From Phoronis australis (Eukaryota > Phoronida > Phoronidae): a DNA stretch of 64,000 bases. The stretch is taken from the NCBI GenBank assembly GCA_002633005.1, contig NMRA01000021.1, positions 19,312 through 83,311 on the forward strand, read 5' to 3'. The notes beneath the pieces are model-generated. The model was given only the letters and a program-made list of their open reading frames with translations, was not told the origin of the DNA and did no database searches. The position numbers and the translations under genes are program-made. Of this stretch, positions 12,230 to 24,120 are shown in pieces (position 1 is the first letter of the stretch; every line of letters begins with the position of its first letter).

Positions 12230-13830
12230 ACAGGAAGCAATTATTGTTGCAAGACACATTGGTGGCGGTATGCGAAAACTAACAGCAATTTGACTAGTCA
12301 AATCAAAACAGTTTGGCGTCAATTTGAAGGAAACGCAAAAAATCACTTGGGATGCATGAAATTTTGCAACGTATCCACTCGTATGCTGATAAAGAGCAGA
12401 CTAAGTCTACAAACACGGTCATTAAAAGGTCTTGATAATTTAAATAAAGGTGCTACCTTCACAAGAGCGAAAAACAAATAAATCCGATCATCAACTTACA
12501 GATGATGAACATAATTTCTGTCATTGGCGATGAGTGCACATCTTGAACCTCGATTTGATTAGTACAAAAACAATGTTAAACTTGGAAAAACTATACCATG
12601 ATATTGAAATCTTTGAAAGAGACGGCTTTGTTAATGTTATTAAGAACATTAAAGAAAAACTGAAAACAGAAGGGACAAAAACAGACCCAACTCAAGAAAT
12701 TCCAAAAGCGACTTAACCGATGTTCGTGCTGCCGCTAAACAACTTCGGGACAATGATGATATTGTGATTAGAAAGTCTGAGTACCAAGATAAGCTGAATG
12801 ACACAATCGCCAACACGGCAAATTTCAGAGTATAAATCTTAACCCCAGGAATAAACTTTAAGAACTAAACCGTTTAATTAAGCTGGCTATTTTTCACAAG
12901 AATTAAGTAAGCACCATTTCCAATTTGCTGGGGGAGGGGTTTCTGAAGGATGCTTCTATGGTAACCCAAAGCACATAAACCTGGGTATCCACGGAAACCC
13001 ATCATTTCTAAAATGCTAAACCCTACGTGCCAAGTATCTGAAACATTAGATAAATTCATGTGACAGTACTTACCAGTGGCGGATTTAAAGGGAGCCAAGG
13101 GGACCATGGCCCCCCTAAAAATCTTCCAGATTCCATTTGGCAGTTCGGGGGTGCGAAGGTCTCACGGGCAACGTCATGGCTAATACTCTGCCCTAGCCCC
13201 CCTAGCTCAAAATCCTGGATCGGCCCCTGCTTACCATATATGTACAATGTCAAATCTTGAGATGCCACTTCTCAGATTTTTTACGATCTATTGACACAAC
13301 GCCAAATGCCTATCCAGCATCTCAGGGTTTGGAAAGCCTATTCAATAACACTGTTGTTGTCGAAACTGTAGAAACCATCATTTCTTTAATTGTGTGTAAA
13401 TCACGTATATATTAGTGGCTCCTAACATTCCTAACGAGGAACTACTAGTTTTGCTATTACTTTGTACGAAAATAGTACCATTTAACAATATTGACGGCAA
13501 ACTATATTTACAAAGCAATGGTGTCTCTCGGATCAACATTTTTTGCTGAATTTTACGTGTGTAACCTTGCAACTAAAGTTATTGAGAAGACTAAAATGAA
13601 CCTCAGATATGTTGATGATCGATGAATCTATGATCGTTAACTACGATGAGCTGAAAGAGATCAAACTTGCTTTTAAGAAAAATTCTGTATCAAAATTCAC
13701 GCATGAATTACAAGTTAGCAACAAGCCGCCGTTTTTAGACATTGTCATTGATTGTCACGTTTTTCCCCCGTGTGTGGGTGGGCGCAGGTTGTTACAGACC
13801 GGTGCTAATAGCTTTCAGTGCGACGATTGA
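12230..13830 (+). pseudogene. Penelope-like reverse transcriptase relic
   Basis: Pieces in three frames read in family order. About 12534-12716 is L-I-S-T-K-T-M-L-N-L-E-K-L-Y-H-D-I-E. At 12717-12835 is D-V-R-A-A-A-K-Q-L-R-D-N-D-D-I-V-I-R-K, the block before the palm. About 13420-13580 is P-N-I-P-N-E-E-L-L-V-L-L and L-Y-L-Q-S-N-G-V-S, the palm strand ahead of the catalytic site. Near 13600 is R-Y-V-D-D, the catalytic motif, followed at 13630-13750 by E-L-K-E-I-K-L-A-F-K-K-N-S-V and K-P-P-F-L-D-I-V-I-D. Frameshifts, stops and an inserted MITE (13074-13229) break it. No GIY-YIG endonuclease is seen downstream. Assignment to Penelope-like elements rests on these motifs; another RT clade is possible. 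Confidence 0.65.
13074..13229. mobile_element. hAT-related MITE (CAGTGGCGG ends), 156 bp
   Basis: The left end is CAGTGGCGGATTTAAAGGG and the right end CTGGATCGGCCCCTG. The exact 5-bp duplication CTTAC flanks it on both sides. It sits in the reverse transcriptase relic, so it inserted after or during that element's decay. Confidence 0.75.
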
Positions 13831-14573
13831 CCTGAAGACTGGTTCGAGTTTATCCTTTATTAATCCCGACCGTATGTTCACAAGCCTACTCGAACAAAAC
13901 GTCCGACGAAATATCTGTTTATGCTCCAGCCAGCGCTGCGAAGCCTTGACTTGTGATGAACTTCTGAGACACGTTCAGCAACTGTTACACTCGTAGATTC
14001 AATAACCTGCTGTCTCTATAGCTGGCTCTCCATTGACTATCGCTGTAACTGCTGATTCTCTTCACTGCAACTCAACTGTAGTTCTCCTGATCAACTTTCT
14101 TGATGAACTGACTTGATCTTCTCTTTCTCTGACTTAATCTTCACTTGAACTGACTTGATTTTACTAACGTACAAACCCGTGGTTGTGTATTGATAGTCCA
14201 ATACATTGTTCTGGAACTTTTCATCAATTCAAGCACATTCTAGAACTTTCCTGAATCTACCCAACCATTCTACAAACATGTACTAGTCTCTAGAATATTC
14301 TAGACTCCATTAATCACTGTAATGCTAAAGTCTTCAAGAAAGTACCACACTATACTGCAGTGAACAAATTACATCATCACTACTGAGGTAGAAAGTTCAA
14401 TACTATTCTGTAGTAAACAAATTTCATCATCATTGTACTCAACTCAGGGGTCATGCCAATAAAACAGAATAACAAAACAAAACAATACAACCAAAAATAC
14501 TGTCAGACTATATTCTGACATTGATTATGATGAATCGGGCCTTAAAACGTCTGTGTAATTATAGAAAACCAAC
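13831..14573. other. Gene-free, CT-rich stretch
   Basis: Degenerate repeats of ACTGACTTGAT-like phrases occur around 14090-14160. No gene is seen. Confidence 0.4.
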
Positions 14574-14706
14574 ATACCGAGAGTGGCGTAGATGAAGTGA
14601 TATCCCCGAAATATTATTCCTCGTATTGACCGAGACTGAGGTTCGAGGTCGACACGCGGAATAATGTCGAGTCGGATAATACTTCATCTACGCCAATCGA
14701 GGTAAG
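14574..14706. repeat. Short imperfect palindrome (foldback MITE-like)
   Basis: The left half contains GGCGTAGATGAAGTGATATCC and the right half GGATAATACTTCATCTACGCC, separated by about 70 bases that are themselves partly self-complementary. The whole could fold into one hairpin. It may be a foldback MITE or the terminal part of a larger element. Confidence 0.65.
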
Positions 14707-15655
14707 TTTTGTATACATCCCGTACGCTTCAACTTCCTAAGATCCTTTTTAGGTAGTTTTTTTCTAGTACAAAGGAGTTTTAGTGTAACTTGAAAAGATG
14801 AAAACAACGGTAATTGTGCAATGAGCTTGTAACATTTCCTGGAAAATAGTTAAGTAAGAAAAAATACTTGATATTGTAGTTACCGAAGAATCGGCACCTG
14901 GGTTGCAGACAATGTAATATTTAGCGATTGAAAAGTGAGACAAAAGTGTCATATAATTAACAGTTTTGTACCAAATGTTACGTTTGGGACCTGGTAGCAT
15001 AATGAATATTACTTATACTGTTGTAATTTTATTACTTCACAATTTTAAAAAGTTTGATGATCGAACAGCGTAACGGAATCGAGTCGACATTGATATGCGT
15101 GTGCGTGTCCATGTGCGTGTGCGGGTGCGTGTGCAACAAAAGGCATAATTACTTAAAACACGAGAAACAGCATAAGGGGGTTTGGAAAGAAATACCGAAG
15201 GTTTCGTTATCACATGGGAGTGTTTTTACGTCACCAAGTGACCCGTCTTGACAAATCATCATGGAGCCTGTTCGCAAACAAAAATATTACCTGTTTTGAG
15301 CACAAGATTCAGCTCTAATTTGAGCAAGAATAAGTCTCATAACTAGAAGTTGATTTTTTAAGCTGGGCAATTTGATAGCTGTACATGTTTACGAAAGAAC
15401 GAAAAGAATACATCTAAGACCCACCATGGTAAAAATCCTCCCTTTCTACAAAACGTATCATTTGAGATACTGACTCACGAATGTATTTCATGTCAAGAGA
15501 CTTAATCTGCATAAAAAATTGTAGACTATATTCTATAATCTGCATGAACAACAGAGGAGTGTTTAATCTATGATTTCAACAAGATGTAATACTCTGTGAA
15601 GTAATGTTCGATAACAAGTGACTGTGAACAATGAAAAGTGTCGTGCATCTAACAA
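14707..15655. other. Gene-free
   Basis: Apart from a GTGCGTGTCC-type low-complexity patch near 15095-15135, nothing is recognised. Confidence 0.4.
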
Positions 15656-15660
15656 ATTCT

Positions 15661-15680
15661 GTATATATACATATACATAT

Positions 15681-15717
<37 letters not shown>

Positions 15718-15719
15718 CT

Positions 15720-15770
<51 letters not shown>
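15661..15770. repeat. Compound microsatellite (ATATAC)n (CA)n (TA)n
   Basis: Successive runs of TATACA, CA and TA. Open frames of about 63-84 codons on both strands here (alternating Y/I or H/T) are produced by the repeat. Confidence 0.95.
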
Positions 15771-16059
15771 TAAGTTGCAGAAAATCATTAATGATTTGAA
15801 ATGGTCGTTAAAACATGTGTAACGGTTCATTCGCTTAAATGCGTTTCGTACTTAATGAATCAAACAGTAAAAACATTACAGTCCACAACAAGCTGGCTAT
15901 CTGAAGATTTACTTAATTGTGCCGCTGGTAGCGCCCACGGTACCGGCCTTTATCATCAGGTGTAACATGTGACAAAGTGATGTTAAAGTTTTTCCACTTG
16001 AGTAGTCTGTAGAACCATGAGATGCAAAGACACCAAGAAACACTCCATCGACATTAATT

Positions 16060-17666
16060 GTAGCAGGTGGTTACATAGTAAGAGGCCGGATAATTGTCCA
16101 ACACGCGCTTATAGCATGAGGTTTTAATTGTCCATCTCGTTGGACAGAGTTTCAAGAGTCCAGTTGGTGAGACATTGTCCTCGTCATCCTCGACGTTGTC
16201 TTTAATTTCCCCAAATAGTTGTTCACATTTCGCAGAATACTTGACTGAAGTCAGGATTTCTTTAATTATTCCCTCTGATTTTTGTGTTAAACAACATTCT
16301 TTTCTTTACATCTTTAACGTTTAAGTTGAGCGAGTGGCTATGATGATGAGTAGGGAATGCTTTCGGCCGTTCTTGTTATATAGTCTTCGCGCCACCTCTG
16401 TTCTTCCCTAACGTCGTACTTGCACCATCGTAGTATTGTCCTTGGCATTTGGTCAGTGATAGTTTAAGTACTGGCAATCTACAATTAAAATGCATGCGAT
16501 ATTGTTGCAGCAGCAATATCTGGTAGGTAAAAAAAACTTACAAAATCGTCATGGCATTCAAGTTGATTGTCCACCGAATGGATGCACATGGAAAGCTGTT
16601 GCTAATGTCGGTACATTCGCCGCAGAAAAACCCATCCCAAATGTCTGTCTCCAAATCCCGTATAATAAGTGACACCATCAAGTCAACAATCTCATTTTCA
16701 ACGTCGTGGCAGAGATACTGATCACCCTTTCTTCTGTCAATCCATTTCTGCAAATTATGATGATCTTTCTTGCGTTCGTAGTTGTAAAAGTTGCATGAAA
16801 TTCAATTCTTATTTCATCGGTTTTCCCTCTTTCTGCAATACCTTGCATGCGCACACCCAGCCTAAAATAATAGGAGGCCCGAATTTTTCAGTAAGTGGAC
16901 GTTCACTGAAAAAAAAAACACACACACACACGGTGACAAAAAAGGAAAAGGGTACTACGTTCAGACCTACGAAATTTGCACTGGCGCCGGATTCCTGTGA
17001 TTTTTTGTCTCGTTTCTCAGACTTTTTGTTTCTCTAAGACGAACTCTTTTACCCAACCTCGAGCTCTCGAGCACCCCGGGTGCGCACCTGCCTTGTCTTG
17101 ACATAAATTGAAATGTTTCAACAATTTTTATCAGACACTCACGATTTTCAATACAGAGTTTGTCAGAATTGGCGTTGGTTAATAACGCTATGGCTCTCAT
17201 TTTTTAATACAAAGTTGATGCTCAGAAGCCAAAAGGTGGCACTGAGACTGCTCATACACTTTCATAATTTGTGTAGTTTTCGTCCAATTACTGAATCCAG
17301 GCAATTCTATAAAACCTTTACCAAGGCTATGTGCAGTTCTGAGATTTCCCATTTGGTACTGCTCTCGCTTATCGTCAGTTTTCTTCTCATAGTGGGATGG
17401 GGATGTTTTGAACCAAGAAATTTCGAATTTTCTACTTTGTTTTCAATACAATGTTTTCGGAAAACAAAAATTTTTGGGTTGGTGCGGTTTGTCATGATTC
17501 AAATCGAGATTTTCTGGCATGTACTTTCTCCCCTGTTTTCATCACTGTCATTGATATCACGTTTCACCACCTTCAATCCTACGTCAGATGCAAAACTTGT
17601 TGACGAGGAACCGTAATCTTCTACCGTTTTACAACTTTTCGAAGAGCTTTCAACTGCAGGTGACAT
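16060..17666 (-). pseudogene. hAT (zf-TTF/ZMYM-like) transposase relic
   Basis: The reading goes down the minus strand. It may start at the ATG at 17664-17666 (M-S-P-A-V-E-S-S-S-K-S-C-K) with an acidic N-terminus. After frameshifts, 16538-16700 reads E-N-E-I-V-D-L-M-V-S-L-I-I-R-D-L-E, then G-E-C-T-D-I-S-N and I-R-W, matching the hAT core D-E-x-T-D-x-S-x(n)-R-W/Y; the first catalytic D appears as G. About 16100-16290 reads S-A-K-C-E-Q-L-F-G-E-I-K and L-C-P-T-R-W-T-I-K-T-S-C-Y-K-R-V-L-D-N-Y, the conserved C-P-T-R-W-t-x-R block. A MITE (16849-17086) and stops interrupt it. The 167-codon plus-strand frame at 17113-17616 is its antisense shadow. Confidence 0.7.
16849..17086. mobile_element. MITE, family GCGCACCCAGCC, copy B
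   Basis: It begins GCGCACACCCAGCCTAAAAT and ends CCCGGGTGCGC. Inside are an A-rich run and a CACACACA patch. It is inserted in the hAT transposase relic and adds antisense open frames. Confidence 0.7.
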
Positions 17667-18297
17667 GTTGACAACAAATAACCGACAGGAGACCAGGTGG
17701 CCCGGTTAAATTTGTAAGCTCAAAAGCAGCTACTAGCACGTGCAAATGCATCAAAGATACCGCCAACACAATTTATCCGTCAAAAGACCACAAGCCCGCG
17801 TGTGTACCCTGAGAAGTACTTTCGTTCGTTTGAAAAGATCCACTGTTGGTCGTTGGTTGAGAGATGAAAACATTATAAATACTTTATTTATTTGTATAAC
17901 TTTTGCTGTATGATTATTTTTTCACCTAAATTTTATTCTGAATTAAAGGTTTGAAGACAGGTTTGGGAAATACTTTTGAAATGCACAAATTGTTCTCTGT
18001 CTTAAACGTAGTCAAAATAATTTTTGGGCGCAAAAAAGTGGGGTTATAGCCCCCAACCCGCTATGGTGCGCCGCCCATGATATTTTTGGCAATGCCTTGC
18101 TGACATGTGCTTTGGCCTTTTTGTTCTTTGACGTCGCATAACACATGTCGAGCGCACTCGCACCGTTTTTAAAGCGATGAGATTACTCGTGATTTTTAAT
18201 AACTAGAAGTTTTATTTCGTACCGGCAATAAATTTTTAAGAATTCCTAGTTGATGAATTATTCAAGTTTATAAACATTGAACTATTCAATGATAATA
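17667..18297. other. Gene-free
   Basis: Around 17998-18075 is a G/C-run sequence that resembles an old MITE end (GGTGCGCCGCCCATG). Nothing else is seen. Confidence 0.4.
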
Positions 18298-18528
18298 CAG
18301 TGGCGGATCTAGGATGCCATAAGGGGGGGGGCAACATGTTGTCTCGGGGAATCGGGAAAAGCGTGATTGTATGTTTGTAGGCGGCCCAAAAGTCGCGGGG
18401 ATGAGGATGTGGATGTCCTGTTCGGGAAGACGTGAACATGGTGCCGCCTCGATCTCAAGTACCTTAGGTCTGAGCCCCTCCCCCATCATTCGCAATTGGT
18501 TCCCCTGCCCCCCACAAATCCGCCTAAG
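18298..18528. mobile_element. hAT-related MITE (CAGTGGCGG ends), 231 bp
   Basis: The left end is CAGTGGCGGATCTAGG and the right end CAAATCCGCCTAAG, with the exact 5-bp duplication TAATA at 18293-18297 and 18529-18533. It has the same end family as 7493-9847. The G-rich interior creates spurious frames on both strands. Confidence 0.8.
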
Positions 18529-18533
18529 TAATA

Positions 18534-20989
18534 CAAGTTCGCCAGAAGCTTCGAGAAATTTATTCTGAATATAAAAAAAGAAACATTAACTGAAGAATTG
18601 TTTCGTTTCAGTATCGATGGAATTCTTAGTTTTCTAGGTAAACAGTGTAACTTAGTCGTTGCTTCTTGAATGGAAATAGGAAGTACCCCCACCCCCTGTT
18701 GACCAAAGCACTGGCAAATTGCGGTGGATAACAAAGCACATACTCGATAGTAGGTCACAAATTCATTGAAATATCTTATTTTTCAGTTATATGTTCTGTA
18801 TGTATCCATTGAACTAGATTTTGTCAGGTTCTGTTTGGGACGGTATAAACAAAGCATTTGACTATGCCCGAATTCCTACATGTTGATTAAAATTAGCATG
18901 GCTTAAAAAGTCGTCTTATAACCGTGCGTCGGAATTTTCATCAACTGAAGTTTTTAATTTTCATACCAGTAAAACTGCTTTTTCACAAGTGACGCCTTGA
19001 ATCATTGTTTTAGGTAACTCGAATGATGAGTTTAAGGCAAAATTCGGATGCCGTACATGCGAAATTCGAATTTACTCCATCACGCAAACTTTTAGGCACC
19101 AACGTCTACATTCCCGCATTATGCGGCGTTAAATGCCTGTATTTACACAATTATCCGAATATTTATGTACATGTATGTTTGTATCTATATATAGATTGCG
19201 AGTGAGTATGTGTATGAGTGTACAATGTTTGACACCCAGGTATAATGCTTCCTATGGCTTTTTGGGTTTAATTCTTAGTATTTACATTGTAGCACAACAT
19301 CTCAGATATTTCTTGACGTCATTGAAGTGCTTAAAATCTAGAGTTGTATCAAAATACCAAAACATCAGTATCAGCAGTCCAATTTTATCACCCGCAAAAA
19401 CTATCCCTGTTTTGTTAATTTCAACCAATTCTCGTTCTATCACCTGCGAATGTATCCTTGGCGTCCCACATGAGTAGTAAGAGCATTATACTCCCCGTTT
19501 CCTAGATGAAATATTACGGTTCCTATGAATGTTTTTCTCACATGTACATGTAAGTCGTCTAAAGCGTCACTCAAGCTTGCCGAAGTTGTCAGTACTGAGT
19601 TCTCAAATTTATTTCTAAACTGTTGAGGGTTGCCGATCACTAAAGAGAATTATTTTGTTTCTGAATCAGGGATTGGAAAGTTATTTTAGTACCTGTTATG
19701 CCAAAATCAAGTTGAGTTTTCCTTTAAACTCGCAGATCTTGAAGAATTAGGATTTTTTGGTCGATACACATCACGCAGAATAGATGCAACCGATTACATC
19801 ATTATTCATCCTGCACTGTGTTTAGCATGATAAGTCGTGCGATACTGCTGCTTGTTTTCAAGTGTACACACTGTATTATGGCCGGCATGTGTTAAACAAT
19901 GGCACTGCGTGTGTGGTGGTTGTGACAACTCAGTAACTGATCAAGCTGTTGCTCTATTCATTTTCGGGACTGACACGGGAGAAGCGCATACATGGTACGG
20001 CATTAAAGAAAAAGCTCGCTTTTGGTGGACATGCTGCAAACGCGCTGGATACGCTGTTTTGTCACACCCAAGTCCGTGGAGGTCAGACACTTTCAATTGA
20101 AGCAAATTTCCTTCTGTCATTTCGTTTGTGCGATATTGAATTCAGGGTGGTGGTATGCAATGATATAAAGGAAGGTTCGATGCTGCTCACAATGCAGTCA
20201 CTCGACAGAGCACACTATAATTAAAATGGTGCCCTCTTGAAATATCTAAACAGGTAGCGATAGTCAACTCAAGGACTTAAATAGTTTCAGGAACTAGTCG
20301 AGTCAAATGTGCTCATGTCACTCACAATAGTTTGACATTGTCACGTTAGGCAAAATGTCCGGTCTGACTTGAACATTGCTATGAAAAATCCCTTTGAAAG
20401 TATTCCATGGATAGCTGATCCATTCGGCAGTGTAGATTTGCATTATGTAAACATTTACGGGACATTTAATTCGATCAATGAGACGAGCTGACAACTACAG
20501 CTTGTTGCAGCTCGCTGCATCGAGGGTTGTACGTAAACAGACCGTGCCTTTTGGTGACGGCCTTTCCAACAGAGACGCTTCCGAAAAAGAAAACTCAAAC
20601 CTCATAGATTTTCTTACAAACACAGCGAGAATTTTTAAACAAAGCCTTTTTGTTAACTAGCGATACCCGTAATATTAAGCAGGAAAATCATCAGCTAACA
20701 ACTTTTAAAATCCTGCGAGGAAGTCAAAAAGTGGCCGATTTCGGAGAAACAAAAGTTATGGTGCACTTATTCGACTGCATATATATACACTGAAATTGAG
20801 CACAGTTTTAATAAAGCTTCATTGTATCCGTAAGCTTCAACAGTTATATAGCTTAGTGTTTGTACCTCAGTTAAATATTCAACGTATTGTCTGGGTGTGT
20901 TATACGCAATATCTTCATGAAATCTAAAGCTTTGCAAAACCACTCTAAAATGATGTTTCCATATACTTTTATAACAACACATTAACATA
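18534..20989. other. Gene-free, about 2.4 kb
   Basis: Frames of 60-114 codons are present but overlap in different frames and lack recognisable domains. The 114-codon frame at 19133-19477 has no signal peptide or domain. I cannot support a gene here. Confidence 0.35.
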
Positions 20990-21880
20990 ACAGTGGGTGC
21001 AACACTTGAAGGAATATCAGCATCAACAGAAAATTACAAGAAACAATCTAGTAAAATTTCTAACAATAGAATTTCAAGACAAGCCAACTTAATGAAAAAA
21101 ACAAGAATTACCCGAAAAACTAGAAGAACAACAAGCAAAACACTTAGAGTAAATTGTAATAACAATTAAACATGTTCATCAAACAAGTAACATTTGAACA
21201 TCATACTAACAGAATACAACACGGATGTGAAAAGCAAAACCCGTTCACAAAAAAACAAATCTTAGGTTCTCAAAACACTATGTATTTTTCTTAACACCAG
21301 AAAACGATGCGGTTTTAATAAAAGAGTATTTCATTGTTGTGTTACTGTAATACTGTAAATCAAATGCATTGTGTAAATGAAAAACAAACGAAATAAACAG
21401 AGTAAATTTCGAAATCAAAAACACCTTCATCAAACAAACAATAAACGAACGTTATATCAACAAAAAACACGTTGTATGTAAAACCACAATACGGTTTACT
21501 AAAAGTAAATATTAGTTCACAAAACAGTAGGTATTTTGCTGAGCACTAGAATATAATACTGCCTTAACATAAACGTACTTTACTGCCTGTCTTCGTGACA
21601 ATTGCGGACTATAAATGAGTTGTAATGACCAAATAAATAACAAGCAAAACACAATCAATTTTAATAATTAATTAACACGTTCACCAATGAATTAACATTT
21701 GAACATCAGGCACGTAAAAAATAAATCTGGTTCATAAAAAAACACATGCTAAGTTATCAATTGATCACGCGACTGGAACATTTTGCGGACAATTGTAAAA
21801 AGTAATACCATTTTAACTTTGGAGTACATTGTTTTCTGTCTTCGCGACGGTTGTGGCATAGGAAATCAGCAGGAATGTTC
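20990..21880. repeat. Diverged A-rich tandem repeat, about 250-280 bp period
   Basis: Three loose copies (about 21120-21380, 21385-21635, 21640-21870) share AACAAGCAAAACAC, then ACATTTGAACATCA, GTTCACAAAAAAAC and a TACTGCCTGTCTTCGTGAC-like end. Strand composition is strongly A over T. This may be the degenerate interior of an element. Confidence 0.5.
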
Positions 21881-24084
21881 AAAATAAAAAAGTGGCGCAG
21901 AACCAGCCTCTGCTGACGTCAAACCTTTAAAAGGTTGTGTAGGCCTTCGCCATCACGACAAAGGCTGTCCCGAGCACAATTTTGTTTGGAATGTTGTGGC
22001 GTCCAGCCGACGCTGCAAGAAAATGTTAATGGGATGTTTATGTACAATTATTAAGATTTTGACTAAATTACCTGGAACCAGAACAACGTTAGAAAAACTT
22101 TGCCATGTAAACCTCACACTGTGCTCAATATTCTGAAAGGTCCTCAGTCCTGGGTCAGCTTCTTAAAAAACGAATTGTTTGATGTAGATTTTGAGGCGTT
22201 GTTCATTTTAATGACATGCAATGGACTCCAGTAAACTGAAATTAACACAAGGTGATCATGATTGAAAATATTTTTGACAAAGGCCAGTAGTTGAGTGATA
22301 AGGGACTGGAAACTGTCCAACTTTCAACATATGGTGGAGACACCTCAAGAGTTTGATATGGGACCTGAACAAGGATGAAAGGACGAAAGGTTTTGGCAGC
22401 GTGCAGTCCAGACTTGCACATTTAGCTATTGATGAGGAATAATCTATAAGGATAGAGTGTGTTGTCAGGGCCAATGTGAGGTAGTTGAAAACAACATTCA
22501 TGGTTAACCACAATGCCCTGCTTACCATGAGATTAGGTCAGATATGATCAATACATTGAATATAGGATAGGAGAATATAGGATACTGTCAAGGGGGAAGT
22601 GCTTCGATATATCTGCCCATGCGTTATCAACAATGTTCCAGTGTTAGTGATGAAGAAGCAGAAACGTGATATACTCGCTGATTATTGTCAAGACCTACTT
22701 ATAAAAAGTAATACCGTTTGGTATTCATCACTTTTGTTGTTCTCAGTTGTAAGGTTTCTAATAGGTCCAGAAAGACTCTCAACTGTATTGTAATCCTGAA
22801 AATGTTTGAAAAGAATAAAACTAAAATTTATCTACCTACATGTATCTGTTTTTTGTCTTCCATACATGTAAATGAGAAAGCCATACAAAAAGATTGAAGG
22901 GGAAAATAGTTTTAGTAGATTGTATTTGATGTAACTATTCCGATATCTGTCATAACCTAGTTTAGACACATCAGATATTCAAGTTATTTTAATGTAATTA
23001 GGGAGGCATCAGAGTAATGTATTCTATAGCCAAGTTAATTTACGATGTTCCTGAAAATTAATTTTTGCACAATTAACGTGGCCAAAAATACCCTTCCATT
23101 GTCACATCTGTGTGAAGCCTCATTTCTGCAACACCAATTACATGGCAAACTGTTCTGACTTAGTTGTCATCTTCAACCTCACCCATAATGTCAATCACCT
23201 ATTACGGTAATCAAGGCTGATATGCAGATTGGTCAAGTAAACCAAAGGCTTATGTGCAGGCATGATATCTAAACATTCTCTTATTTTCATGGCATGCATT
23301 TGATGCGGGCCAAACGTTCAACCCAACAAAAGTACACAGGGTATTGTTGAGGTTTACTGCCCTTGTGAAGCATTTTACAACAAGATTACAGGTTCACAGG
23401 AATGTTGTTAAGTTACGTCTTCTATTTCATAGCATACATGAGGGGCCTGACAATATAATTAAACGTGATCAAACAGCAAACTTACAAAACGATTAGTCAA
23501 CTGGACATTTAGATGCTGAAGTTACCTTAGAAGCAAACAATACATCAAACAACACAAAACTTTAACCGACCACTGTTTGTGGGGTGGGAACAGTTGCTAA
23601 GGTTATCATTCCGAATTAAAGATAATTATAAAATTTCAAGAAGCCCTGTTTATGCGTGGCGAGAATGTACTGTGTAACCCAATGTAACTTAATTTATAAA
23701 GATTACATTGTCATCATATCGACAAGTACAGCAGTTTAAGATAAAACTTTAGGCCTAAAATGCATCAGAGTAAAAGGAATGGAAACAAATCCACTTAATG
23801 TCAATGGACCTTCAGAAGAAATGCTGTGAAGCATTAGAGCACGCTACAATTCCAATTTCACAATTCCTTAAACCATATTATGAAACATTTGGAAAAATAT
23901 ATTACAAAATGTTTTCCAGAGAAGTGACAACAGGACAGTTGATCAAGAAACATTGAGTTTGCAAGAGATTTACAGTTTGAACAAATCAAATGCATTAATC
24001 AGAAAATGATATTAATCGTTCTTGTGAAATTGGCATATGAGTGAGCACACTTAATTTTTGAACTAGATCAAAACATCGACGTAC
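21881..24084. other. Gene-free, possible intron or 3' region of the Ig gene
   Basis: No transmembrane or cytoplasmic exon was found downstream of the last microexon of the minus-strand Ig gene. The 90-codon minus-strand frame at 22256-22528 and the 64-codon plus-strand frame at 22599-22793 show no domain. Confidence 0.3.
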
Positions 24085-24120
24085 CTCCACCATCTCCATT
24101 TCCAGTTGGTTTAACGGTAT
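24085..24120 (-). CDS. Microexon, hinge unit DTVKPTGNGDGG
   Basis: The exon is preceded by ...GTTTACAG and followed by GTACGT. With the G carried over from a phase-1 exon it reads D-T-V-K-P-T-G-N-G-D-G-G and ends with a phase-1 G. Length is exactly 36 nt. Its borders look functional. Confidence 0.65.

Noticed and set aside
15576-15830. Open frames with Y-I and C-V repeats on both strands
   Set aside because: They are produced by the compound TA/CA microsatellite.
17113-17616. 167-codon plus-strand open frame
   Set aside because: It is the antisense of a hAT transposase relic whose motifs read on the minus strand. Its hydrophobic composition is a by-product.
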